From Buxus sempervirens (taxonomy: Eukaryota > Streptophyta > Magnoliopsida > Buxales > Buxaceae), in NCBI GenBank assembly GCA_947561395.2, contig OX387183.1:55597915-55661914 (forward strand): a DNA stretch of 64,000 nucleotides. The letters are read 5' to 3'. Position numbers and translations under genes: made by a program. Each line of letters begins with the position of its first letter. Positions within the stretch are counted from its first letter, which is position 1. Shown here one piece after another: positions 10,605-22,891 of this stretch. Below the pieces are notes generated by a model, which saw only the letters and a list, made by a program, of their open reading frames with translations, was not told the DNA's origin and searched no databases.

Positions 10605-10830
10605 TGTATAAAAAGCAGAGGCACTTGCCTTTCATGTATGGAGAGGGACTCTTTAGTTGGTAATTTTTTATGGGAGTAGTTCCAGGAGTCTTTTTAAGGA
10701 TTTTGAAAGATTTTTTTTTGATAAAATAAAGAAGTCGGTTAGAATTCTGAAAATATCTTCTAGAGTCCGATTAATTATCTTATTTCTAATGCCACTAACC
10801 TAAAAGTAATCACCCATAACAAGAACCCAA
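10605..10830. other. Short host flank between the MITE and the Helitron
   Basis: AT-rich sequence with no gene. It ends in A at 10830, the host base expected before a Helitron. Confidence 0.5.
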
Positions 10831-10890
10831 TCTATCTATTCTCTTAAATGGAACGGCCTCGGGCTGACGTGGCCGCCTCGCGCGGCCTCG
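10831..10890 (+). other. Helitron 5' terminus, present once
   Basis: Starts TCTATCTATTCTC next to a host A and contains CTGACGTGGCC, then GC-rich DNA. These 60 bases occur only before copy A; copy B starts without them, directly at CCCGCCCGAGCC. Confidence 0.7.
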
Positions 10891-13800
10891 CCCGCCCGAG
10901 CCTCCTTTTTTCGCCCGAACCTCTTTTTTAAACCTCTTTTTTTTACTGCGCTGACAAAAGCCTTGCCCTGCCGCGCTGACAAAAGCAAGACCTCTTTTTT
11001 AAACAAAAGCCTCGCCCTGCCGCACTGACAAAAGCAAGGCCTCTTTTTTGATAAAAAATTTCGGCCGATCGGCCGATCAAGCGTCTTTTAAAGGGCGTCT
11101 TCTAAAGGAAAAAGGAAGCATTACCACAAAAAAAAAAAAAAAAAAAAGTCTGCTAAAGAGGTAAAGTTCTTTTCTATATTAAGGTGCCAAGTGACGACAA
11201 AAAAAGAAAAAGTTTATAGCAAGCCTATGTCATAGCAAGCCTATATCATAGCAAGTTTATAGCAAGCCTATATCATAGCAAAGCCTCTTTTGAGGCTTTT
11301 TCAATAGATCTGACGTTAACTGTGCCCCATTAAAATATTTAGAATTTCAGAAACGCGTTTTTTCAACTTTGCAGACCTGACGTTTTCCCAACTTTTGACA
11401 CGCGTACTCTCCCTGTTCTCGGTCTCTGGGTTCGTTTTGCTGCCTCTTCCTCTGTTCTCTGCGCTCTCCCTCCCTGTCTCTCCCTCCGTTTGTTTCGTTT
11501 TGCCTGCGTTCTCTGCGCTATTCCTCTCAGTGTCTTCTCTGCGCTCTCCCTCTCGGTCTCCGTTCTGATTTTTCCATCCCTCTGTCTCGATCTTTCACTC
11601 CTTCCTCTCATTCTCTCAGACACGATCTTCATCTCTCTGCCAGTCTTTGTCAAACCCTAACGGTCCAAGCCTGGATTTAAAGTACGATGAGGAGTGGCGG
11701 TGCAATTCTCTCACACGCGACCTTCATCTCTCTGGCAGTCCACTACCACAAAAAAAAAAAAAAAAAAAAAAATCTCTCTGGTAGTCCCTGTCAAACCCTA
11801 ACCATCCAAGCCTGGAATTTTTTTGGTAATGGTCTAAGCGTGGATTTGAAGTACGATGAGGAGTGGGGGTGCAATTAATTTTATGTTCGTTTTAAGAAAA
11901 TCTCACGACATGTACAGTATAGCAGTTGCTGCCAGAAATGTTCTTTGTAATTTAGTTTTAGTTTTTCTCTTATTTGAGAAAGAGCGACATTGTCGACATC
12001 AAGCGCTTGAACTGCTGAAACAGTGCAACATCAACGCCGAAATCGGTTGCTGCCAGAAAGGTTCTTTCTAATTTAGTTTTTCTCTTATTTCAGCTATTAT
12101 TCTCATCAATTCCATACAGCCATCTCATAGAACCATTCTTCCAACCATCTGTTGTTGCAGGGTGTTGGATTTCTTCTGTGATTCTCAGACGTGTGTTTTT
12201 GCACACCTCTGCATTTCCAGGTATATTTTCAGACAATCTTTTATGAGTTTTGAAATCTTTTATTAGTTTTGATAGACAATCTTTTTCTCCAAATTTCAAC
12301 AATGCACTATAGGTGAAGTGAGACAGAAACGCAGATGTCATTTGCAGTACAGATCAATTGCTGCAACTCACGTTGCTGTTTTTTTTTCCCTCCTTTTCTT
12401 CTGATGCAGTTTTTTGTTGATTGTGCTCGGATTTGAATTTTTCTGTAATACAGATTCCAGTAATTGATGCAATGAGGCTTGGAGACAAATTCTAGAAGCA
12501 TTTATACCTGAGGTTATTTATTTACCTTTTTTTCCTTATCTCTTGATTGATTGATTGATTATTTACCTGAGGTCATGTTCTGATCTTTGAGAAATGAGAA
12601 ACAATTCTTTCATGTTGAACTTCACAGGGAAGAAATATTATGAACACTACATAGGGAAGAAACTTCATAGGGAAGCCAATTTAAAAGCACTGAAATTAAT
12701 GATCGGATACTGCACAATAAATAGAGAAAAATTTTAAATCCAGGCAAACTATTCCATGATAATTAAGACTGCAACAAAAGAATGATTAAAAAAAATGATT
12801 TAGTTAGGTCAGATTAAACAATTTGTAACAAATGAGTCATTAAAAAGCATGAGCTGTTTAGATCAGACTAAACAATTATAACCCCACCAAAATGATAAAT
12901 GCTCTTTTCACACAATACCATGACATAAAGCATGCCCCTGCTTTCGATATTTCCTTACTTTCATGGATGAGTACACTGCGAATGATTACATATTATAAAT
13001 GAATATAATAAGAACAAGCTCACCAAATGCTGCAAAGCTGAAAGGATAGTCAATGGCTGATACTTACCTAACCTTCATAGCAGAACATGACAACAGAAAG
13101 GATTAACAGGACATTAACAAAATGGTATTTCCATGATTTGTAAACGGTTAATATAAAGAATTATCAGGCCAAAGTTCTTCTGTTTTGTACGTGTTATATG
13201 CCTTAAAAAGAAAAAATAATTTCTTTCTTTCAAAGCTTAAAATTTTTAAAAGAAAAAAAGAACACACATGGAATTCCATATAAGAAGATACATTAGATTA
13301 TTTGTTTACTTGATTTTACCCCACAATTGGTATTTTCCTCCATTTACAACACCTTAATATGATACGGGTTTCCACTTTTCATTTTTAAAAGCCTTTATGA
13401 CTCATGTATGGGTTAGACCTCAAGATATAATAATGGGTTAGACCTCATTATTATACTACTAGAAAGGCATGCACAACGCGCGGTGAATATAGTAAATGTA
13501 TATGAACTTACGTAAAACAATACGTCCATAGTAAATGTACATGAACGCACCATGAAGCATTGTAAATATCCACTTCAAACTGCTTCGTAACTTATAGGAA
13601 ATAAAATAAAAGCTAACCAGTAATAAGCTAGCTTAGGTAATTACAGCCAATACAAATCATATTTCCTTGCAGGCGGGGCCAAGGTAAAACCTGGCCTGAG
13701 TAGGTGCAGTTTGAGCCAAGAAAACCTGGCTAATTTAGTAGTTCACAACCCTTTCTATATATATATATATGAAGTTTCAGAAAACAGGAGTCTTACACAT

Positions 13801-16800
13801 CTCAAACCTTATGTCCATTATATGGAGATAGGAATCATTGTCTTAACTGAAAACTGTGAGGAGGTTGGCCCAATCAATACAACCAAGGCCATAACAATCA
13901 CAATTAACTAATTATCCCAATAGCCAGGCACGAATATAGACGCTAATTTAGTAGTTCACAATATATATTCCAAAAATAAAAATAAAAATAAAAAGATGTA
14001 GCCCAGGAACATAGCCCATCTGAAGATTTCAGGATGTTAGATATTTCCAGAAATGGAATTTGCATTAGATTTTAAATATTCTGTTTTGGAAAAACAAAAT
14101 GAATCTAAATGAATGCAAATAGCTCCAAGTAGAATAGAAATGAAATGATATAAAATTTCTAAGAAGTATGTTTAGATGTTATTTATCCAAAAAATTAAGA
14201 AACAAATGAATAAGAATATTCCACCAAGAATGCTCGCTTCTGAAAACATAAGCAACAATCCATTATAGATTGAGTTCACATGCAACTACTGGAGAAGTTT
14301 ACATCAAAAGAGAAAATGTGTTTGCACATTTTTTATTACTAGATTTAGTAACTACACGAGACTATTTTTTAGGCATAAATTTCAAGCTGAAATTGAACTA
14401 ATTTAGATTTAGTTACATCTTAACCTTCATTAAGCTATAACATTCCAATGGATACATATTTTAAATAGAAGTGAGTTTTTGTTGTTGCATTTCAGTCAAA
14501 TCTTACTCTATCTTCACATTGCTTTTTTAAATCAAGCAAAACCTATTCTGTTATGGCCGCTGCTCTCATTTTCCACCTAGATGTTTTGTTGTATTTAACA
14601 ATTTGCCCCTCTTTTTGTTACATATTTCTTTGACCGCTATTTTATGCATATTAAGTTTATATTGAAGATTGTATCTATTATCTCAACAACTTTTGCTCGG
14701 TAATGTAGTTACTTTACAGTTGATTTATTGATTGAATGAATTGATCAATGATTTGCTTGATTTAAGTTTAGTGATTCGTTTGGTAGACTTCTTCAAATGC
14801 TTGATCTCTCGATTTGATGTTTTTATAGGCGGATGTTAAACTATCAAACGGTTGCTTAGCTAGAGCTGCTCTTCCAAGCGGTGGATTGACAGGTAACCAA
14901 AAGATCTCTAATTCCATCATCGAAATTTGGGATTAGGAAATATAGGAATCTTTTGATGTTAAAGTGTTTCCTAATTGAAAGATTTGTGGCAATGAGTAGG
15001 GAAGTTATGTTAAAGTTTTTGGAGTTGCATATAATGTAATAAATAAAAGTTGAAAACCGCATATTATATAAGAAAAAAGGTGGGCTTTCTTTTTCCTTTA
15101 TAAACATCTTGCTGATGGTCTAATTGTTTAGCTTACACTCTACCAAGCATGGTTTCATGTATAATTCACAATACCGGTTCATAAATTAAAATTTTTTCAT
15201 GAGAAAAAGTTTTTGATCATGGAACAAATTTTTTCACTTAGTTGATGTTATGGAGCAAAAAGAGATAAAGAGTGAGTTGCTCTATTGACACTTTACCTAT
15301 TATGGATTAAACTATAAATAGGTGGATTAATATATCTTTTAAACTCACTTTTAGATGAATGTATAAATAACATAATGGACTATTTGTCTTTGTTGGATTA
15401 GTCCTATAAAGTGTATTCTTATAGCATGTACGAATTTCTTTAATTGCTTACTATTAACACAATTTTAGCCAAATGGTTTTATTAAACGGTTAAATCATTG
15501 ATTCAATGTTATAGAAATCCTTTACTTTAAGCCTTAGATACACTCCTTTTACAACTCCTATTATAATAAAATATTTGTTATCTATATGAAGATAAAACTT
15601 CTTTCACTTACGTATCAAGTTTGTGTGGTTTTGGTTCGAACCTTAACACAAAATGAAATCTATAACACCTACCAGAAAAAAACATAAGCAACAACCCACT
15701 AAACTCAACCTAGAGCAAAACTGACTCTTATCTTTTCAGCTCATTACATACAAAGTGAATGTCCAAACACTCTACCCAACAAAATTAAGTCAAACCTACT
15801 CCGTCAAAAAAGGCTTGACTCAAATCTAAAGCTACCAAAAAGATATTTATATGCATATATATTTAGGTTTTCGATTAGGTTAGCTTAAGCCTGGCATCAA
15901 CCCAGATCCAGACCTATCTTGCTCGACACCTAACAAAGCGAATAAAACTCAACACATTGACTTTCTATCTAATATGTTTTAATCCAAAATTAAATAATTT
16001 AAATCCTATTTTCTTCTCTACTGACACTTTTCCAATGTTGTTTTTTCATTTTAATGTGCCAGGTGTGGCTTTTCTTCTTTAACTATCTATTGATGAAATT
16101 TATATTTGTTTTCTTATTCCTTTTTTTTTAAATGCTTCACAGTTCTTATACTTTGAGTAATCAATTGGGTGTGGTACTGATTTTCAGTTATTTGCGCATT
16201 GATTTTCAGATTTGTCCTCTTCGTCATCTAAGCATTGCTCATATGCTTTAAAAAACAGTGGATTTTGTTGGTACTTCAATTTCAGTAATTGACTAAAGTG
16301 GAGAGATCGAAACAGGTATGGGTTTTCCTTCTTTCTTATATTTCGGTATTGAATAAAATATATAAAATTTTGCTTATATTTTCTAGATTTAGTTTTATAG
16401 TTATGAGAATCAATGTTGCTTCTTACTTACTTTTTTTTTTATAAATTGTATCGCTTTTTCTTCTCTTTATTTATAGGTCTATGGCACATTCTATTGGTTC
16501 TTGCTTCATTGGAACACAAAATATATTGGTTGTTACATACAAACACTCTTTGTTTAGCATGCTTTTTTTTTTCTGTTTTAATCAATTGTGTCTATTTGCT
16601 TTCCTACATTTGGTTTTATAGTTATAAGATGAAAAGAAGGGATTAGCATGTTGCTTTTGCAATTTTTCATTTTCTGTTTTTTGTTGACAATGTTACTTTC
16701 TTAGTATTTCGATCTTCTTTTAAGTTGCGTTCTTTTTTTGTTTTCCAAGCTTATCATATAACTCAACTTAGATTACCAATAAGCAGTTTAACATCCATAC

Positions 16801-17047
16801 ATAAAAAACCCAATAAGACAATTAAATAAAGGAAAACAAAAAATTTGATAACGTATAATTCAAATAACAATTCATCCATGAAGAAATTAGAATGTTCTTA
16901 ATGCAACTTATTAGGATCGTATTACTCTTCTTCATAATTACATTTTGTTATTAAAAGGAATTAAACTCTTTAAAATGTTATTAATAGCTTAATGATATAG
17001 CTTGATACAAAAAACAACTTAATTTTTCCAGGCATCTTCCTTCTGCT
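10891..17047 (+). other. Helitron 5' non-coding region, copy A
   Basis: Six kilobases before the transposase start. Order: short repeats with GACAAAAGC and CCTCTTTTTT (10919-11045); a palindromic CGGCCGATCGGCCGATC near 11065; short repeats of ATAGCAAGCCTATATC (11215-11285); a pyrimidine-rich leader-like tract (11395-11650); and an imperfect direct repeat around TACGATGAGGAGTGG (about 11630-11706 and 11772-11876). Beyond this the DNA is AT-rich with one probable captured exon (14829-14892). The transposase promoter and leader presumably lie here, but I cannot place a start site. Confidence 0.55.
14829..14892 (+). pseudogene. Probable captured enolase exon, copy A
   Basis: A 64-base segment bounded by TTTTATAG and GTAACC reads ADVKLSNGCLARAALPSGGL plus T. 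Enolases have VEVDVxLSNGxxARAAVPSGASTG near the N-terminus, so this fits one exon with its own splice sites and part of both introns. The loop residues AST are changed to GLT, so the segment has drifted. No other enolase exon was found nearby. Gene-fragment capture by Helitrons is well established; the enolase identity is my inference from a short match. Confidence 0.5.
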
Positions 17048-20000
17048 ATGTCAACTCATTCACGAACAGGTAATAGTAACTATATCTTATTATCTTACTT
17101 ACATAAAAAATACACAATGAAGTAGTCATATTTCTCATTGTATTTTTTTTCACTAGGTGAATACCATGGCCACTCAGATGGCAATCAAACTCTATCACAT
17201 GCGATTATTTCCTCACAACAATTAGCTAGGCGTCATAGAATACAAATTTTACAGCAAAGGAGACACACTAGAGATAATGATGTTACCATGACACCATCAA
17301 CTCAAAATGCTTCACATGTTACTGATGGTGTCAATACATCAACAATACAACAAATCATGCCCAGATCACATGGTCAAATGATTTCCAATGTCGAATCTTC
17401 CTCCGCCAGTAAGCTAATTTACTTTTATGTCTTCATTTCCTTCAATTTATCTTAATCCTCATATGGCATTCCTATTACTATTATCTAAAAAGTTTTCCCC
17501 AAATATTCTGTACAATAGGTACACTTAATGCAAATTCCAGCTCCACAAGGAATAGGATATTCACAGAACGATTTGAATTTGGGCCACCATCACATACATG
17601 TCCAAATTGTGCAGCTAAAATGTGGATTCAAGAGCGATCATCAAAAAGTTCATTAAATAATCCAGAATTCTCGCTATGCTGCAAGAATGGAAAGGTTGAT
17701 ATACCTTTATTGTTAGAGACACCTACTTTCTTGCAAGAATTGTTCAACGGCATTCATGATAGCACACAATCGAAGTTTAAAAGTTTGATTCGAGTGTACA
17801 ATTGCATGTTCTCCTTTACTTCTATAGGAGGAAAGATTGATTATAGTTTACTGGATGGTCGAGGCCCCTATGCTTTTCGAATTACTGGGCAAAATTATCA
17901 CAGCATAGGCTCTCTTCTACCATTGGAAGGATCATCTCCAAAATTTGCACAACTCTACATTTATGACACGGCTAATGAAATTCAAAATCGGATTTCTTTC
18001 ATCCAGGAAAATAACTCTACAAGAGAGATTGTGCATCAAAGTAACTCTACAAGACATATTAATCCTTTAGTCGTTGAAGGATTAAGAGAAATGTTGGATC
18101 AAACAAATCCTTATGCACATGTTTACCGAAGAGCGCGTGATTTTATGGCCAATAATGGTACCATAAATTTACAAATAAGGATTCTGGAAAATAGAGCAGC
18201 AAATTGGAGACAATACATACGGCCATCAGGTGATGAAGTTGCCGCATTAATGGTTGGTGATGGATCTGGAGATTATAACCATCGTGACATTGTTATCTCT
18301 ACTACTGATCACTTTCTACATAGAATTAATGAAACTCATCCAAGTTACATGCCATTACAGTATCCTCTTTTATTTCCATATGGAGAAGATGGATGGCGAA
18401 TTGGAATACCATATAGAGCAAGAAATATTAATATGACTTCTTCTCGCGATACTGTTTCAATGAGAGAATTTTATGCATTTCGCATTCAACATCGATTGGC
18501 GGAAGGTAAAACCCTTTTACAAGGTGGACGAGCTTTCCAACAATTCGTCGTTGATGCCTATGCTGCAATTGAAGAATGTCGTCTGAAATGGGTACGAAGT
18601 AATCAAAAACAATTGCGTTCTGAACTCTACCAAGGATTACATGATGCAATAACGACAGGAGACAATGTCGCTGCTGCTGTTGGAAGACGTTTAATTCTTC
18701 CATCTTCATTTACTGGTGGCCCACGGAATATGATCCAAAACTTCCAAGATGCAATTGCTATCTGTAGATGGGCTGGACCTCCTGATCTTTTTATTACATT
18801 CACATGCAAGCCAAAATGGAAGGAGATCGAACAAGCAATACAGTCAATAAACAATCAGAAAGCAGAAGATAGGCCTGACATAGTTGCTCGAGTCTTCAAG
18901 ATTAAGGTCAAGCAGTTATTACATGACATTAAAATAACAAAAATTTTTGGAACAGTAATTGCAGGTAAGTACTTCATTACATATATTTAACTCACTCTAA
19001 TAATATCAACCTTATTATCTATATACTGACATTATATAAATTTGTTGACAGATCTTTATGTTGTAGAATTCCAAAAGAGAGGATTGCCGCATGTTCATAT
19101 GTTATTTACTCTCTCAAGTGAATACAAGCCTACTTCTGTTGATGATATTGACAGAATAGTTAGTGCTGAACTTCCCGATCGGAATATAAATCCTCTAGCT
19201 TATGAAACGGTTGTCAAATGTATGATACATGGTCCATGTGGTCACTTCAATCCATATGCACCATGCATGATTGACATGAAGTGCTCAAAAGGCTATCCCA
19301 AGCAATTTTGTAGTCAAACTACAATTGCATCTAATGGATTTCCAATATATCGACGTCGAGATGATGGAAGAACTGCCTTAATTAATGGTATCGAAGTTGA
19401 TAATCGTTGGGTCATACCTCACAACATTGAACTATTAACGCGTTATGATAGTCATATAAATGTGGAGATTGTTGGCCGTTCAACAATGACAAAATACTTA
19501 TTCAAGTATGTACATAAAGGACCAGATCGAGCAACTATAGTAATTGAGAACAATGACAAGGCTCATGACAGTACACAAGGCCATCAATATAGTCACATTG
19601 ATGAAGTTCAGCAATATTTAGACTGTCGTTACATATCATCATCAGAAGCCTGTTGGAGAATTTTTGAATTTGACTTGCATCAAAGACATCCAGCAGTTGA
19701 GAGACTGGAATATCACTTGGAAAATCAACAGGCAGTTGTCTTCAATGACAACGATGATCTACATCGAGTTATTTCAAGAAGCGATACAGGCAAAACAATG
19801 TTAACTCAGTGGTTTGAAGCTAACAAAATAAATCCAGATGCTCGAACTTTAACATATGTTGACTTCCCTAGATTCTGGGTTTGGAACAACAAAAGAAAAG
19901 AATGGAGTAGGCGACAATCTCATGACTGCATTGGAAGGTTATATTTTGCTCATCCAACATCAGGTGAACGTTATTACCTGCGTATGCTCTTGCACATTGT

Positions 20001-21975
20001 ATGTGGTGCAACTTCCTATAAAGATATACGTATGGTTAACGGAATTGAATATCCCAATTTCAAGTCAGCTTGCATTGCACTTGGACTCCTTGATGATGAC
20101 AATGAATGGAACGATACTCTTTCGGAAGCAAACACATGGGCGTCTTCATACCAACTTCGCCACATGTTTGCATCAATGCTCATGTTTTGTGAAATTTCCA
20201 ATCCGTATCAACTATGGAATGCTCACTGGGAAAAGTTCGTAGATGATTTCATTTCAAGAGCAAGGAGAGAAGCAAGTAATTTTTCCATTGAGTTGCCTTC
20301 CGATGACTTACAAAACAGTGCTCTTCATGAGATTGAACAAATTCTAAATCGAAACGGAACATCGTTGAAACAATTTCAAGGTATGCCTTTACCAAGATCT
20401 GAAATAAACTCTGTCATTCAGAATAGTCTTATCCTTGAAGAATTAAATTACAATGCAGCATTATTAAAGCATGAATTCGAACAAATGCATGCACAACTAA
20501 ATGCTGAACAGAAATTAGTTTTCAATACCATTATGGATAAAGCTGCAAGTATGTCTGGGGGACTATTCTTTCTTTATGGAAGTGGAGGTACAGGAAAAAC
20601 GTTTCTATGGAAGACAATCATTGCTAAATTACGAAGTGAACAGAAAATCGTTCTTGCTGTAGCGTCTTCAGGGATAGCTTCCTTATTATTACCTGGTGGC
20701 AGAACAGCACATTCGCGCTTCAAAATTCCATTACAATTACATGAAACTTCAACTTGCCCAATTAGTCAACAAACTCATTTAGCAGAACTCATAAGAAAGG
20801 CACACCTCATAATTTGGGATGAAGCACCGATGATACATAGGCATGCTTTTGAAGCAGTTGATCGAACGTTTCGAGATCTCATGAACCAAACTTCTCCAGA
20901 TGCAATATATAAACCTTATGGCAGTAAATTAGTCCTTCTTGGAGGAGATTTCAGACAAATATTACCAGTCATTCAAAAAGGAGGAAGAGAAGATATTGTA
21001 TCATCTTCAATTCAAAGATCAGTTCTTTGGAGACATTGCCAAATATTCCATTTGAAGACAAACATGCGGATTCGCTCCAATAATGCGTCCAATCCAAGCA
21101 ATTTAGAGCTTGAAAGGTTCAGAAAATGGGTTCTTGACATAGGAAATGGTTCCATACCGGGTCTTGATTTGTCACATAATGGTGAATTTGATTGGATAAA
21201 AATTCCTGATGACTTACTTATCCAAAATAAGACATCAGGCATTGAGGCACTAATTGATCATATTTACTTCCGGTTACAAGAAAGATATCAAGAACCTTCT
21301 TTTTTTGAAGAACGTGCTATTTTAGCACCAAAGAATGAAGATGTCGATACCATAAACAACAAAATACTTTCAATGCTTCCTGGACATACTGAAACTTTCT
21401 TCAGTGCTGATACTAGCAACCCCATAGAAGGAAATACAGATCACCAAGATAATATGCATCCGATTGAATATCTGAATTCTTTGAATCTTAGTGGCCTACC
21501 AAATCACCGATTGCAATTGAAAGTTGGAGCACCTATTGTCTTACTACGGAATCTAAATCCATCAATTGGCCTCTGCAATGGTACAAGACTTATCATTCAT
21601 AAGTTACAAAGACATGTCATCGAAGCAAAACAAATCACAAGCATGAGCAGAGGCCAATCGGTTTTCATTCCAAGGATTATCATGTCTCCTTCAAATATCG
21701 ATATGCCCTTCAATTTCAAAAGAAGGCAATTTCCTCTTCGGCTAGCTTTTGCAATGACAATTAACAAAAGCCAAGGACAAAGTTTCAAAAAAGTTGGTTT
21801 ATTTTTACCAAATCCAGTATTCTCTCATGGCCAACTATATGTAGCTGTGTCACGAACTACAACACGAGAAGGATTGAAAATTTTGATACAAAATAATGAC
21901 AAACCAGATGGTTACACCAAGAATGTTGTCTTCAAGGAAGTTTTTCAGCAAATATCAAGCACAAGATCAATCTAG
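17048..21975 (+). CDS. Helitron Rep/helicase transposase, copy A (four exons)
   Basis: Exons 17048-17069, 17157-17408, 17519-18964 and 19052-21975 join in frame through three GT-AG introns into 1547 codons. A zinc-finger-like start (C119, C122, then CC at 145-146) precedes the Helitron-like N domain. Rep motifs follow: FITFTCKP (516-523), the HUH motif GLPHVHML (H587, H589) split from motif 1 by the last intron, and YLFKY (Y722, Y726), the tyrosines that cut and join DNA. The PIF1-type helicase has Walker A GSGGTGKT (1083-1090), DEAP (D1163), GGDFRQ (1204-1209), TINKSQGQ (1476-1483) and VAVSR (1504-1508). All key residues are present, so the protein should be active. The ATG sits 13 bases after a splice acceptor, suggesting a non-coding first exon upstream. 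The RPA-like gene follows 0.9 kb downstream. Confidence 0.92.
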
Positions 21976-22891
21976 ATATTTCAATCAAAGGATTGCATGA
22001 TATGGAAGGTACAAATTCTCCATAATACAAAATATCCTATCTGCTACAACAAAGTATTTCATATTGTTTGCAAATTTTGCAAATTCAATATACATTCACC
22101 TAAAGGAGAGACCAAAAAAATCAAAACTATTTCAATAAAATATGACAATAGGATTGAGAATACAATTATACTATTGACTTCTTTTCTGAATTCAACCCAT
22201 CAAAATTTTTTATGTGCATAATCTGTTTATATATTGCTAACTTTTGCTGCGCTCAATTACATTCATAATATATCTTCATTTCTTTTTTAAAACTTTCATA
22301 ATAGGTTCTCAAAAGTACACAACAAAGTTAACACTTACGTAAACCCATTATAATCATTACAAAACATACAATATAAACTACACATCTTATGCATACTCTC
22401 TACCACTATTGACTTAAAAGACATTATTCAAAAAATACTGCATCTTATAAATTTTGTTGAACAAGCATATAAAGCAAAAAAAAATTTGGAATATAAACTG
22501 TATCTTATCTTTGCTCTCTATAAGATGTTTTATTTTGCAAATAAGCAACATAGTTCCTACTTTACCGACCTACACTCTAAAAAAACGAAATAATACAAGC
22601 TAATTACTGTTTTTCATATTCATTTTGTTTCCGCCATGCAATCTAACAGATGCCAAAGATAGCTGTGTACAATCCAACATGGGGTTTTTCAATAAAGATG
22701 CCATTAACACAACTGAAGAAGTTAATCAGGCCTTACATAAACGAGATATCTAATGAACAGTACGCTCTACAATAACAATATCTTCATAAATGTGTTACTC
22801 TTTCATGACTTTATTTACCATGCATTACCAATTGTATACAAAATATTATTATTCTAATAATTTATTAATACTCTTTTCTCAAATATACAGG
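21976..22891 (+). other. Spacer between transposase and RPA-like genes, copy A
   Basis: AT-rich with no conserved frame. It must hold the transposase 3' end and either the RPA promoter or an intron, because CAAATATACAG, a good splice acceptor, lies directly before the RPA start codon. The same spacer is at 38328-39243 in copy B. Confidence 0.5.

Noticed and set aside
11363-11653. Arginine-rich 96-residue frame on the minus strand, repeated at 27714-28004
   Set aside because: It is the complement of a pyrimidine-rich leader-like tract; the composition explains the open frame.
19042-19051. Start of the long helicase frame at 19042 as a separate gene start
   Set aside because: It begins with TTG in an intron; the GACAG acceptor joins exon 4 at 19052 to the Rep exon in frame.
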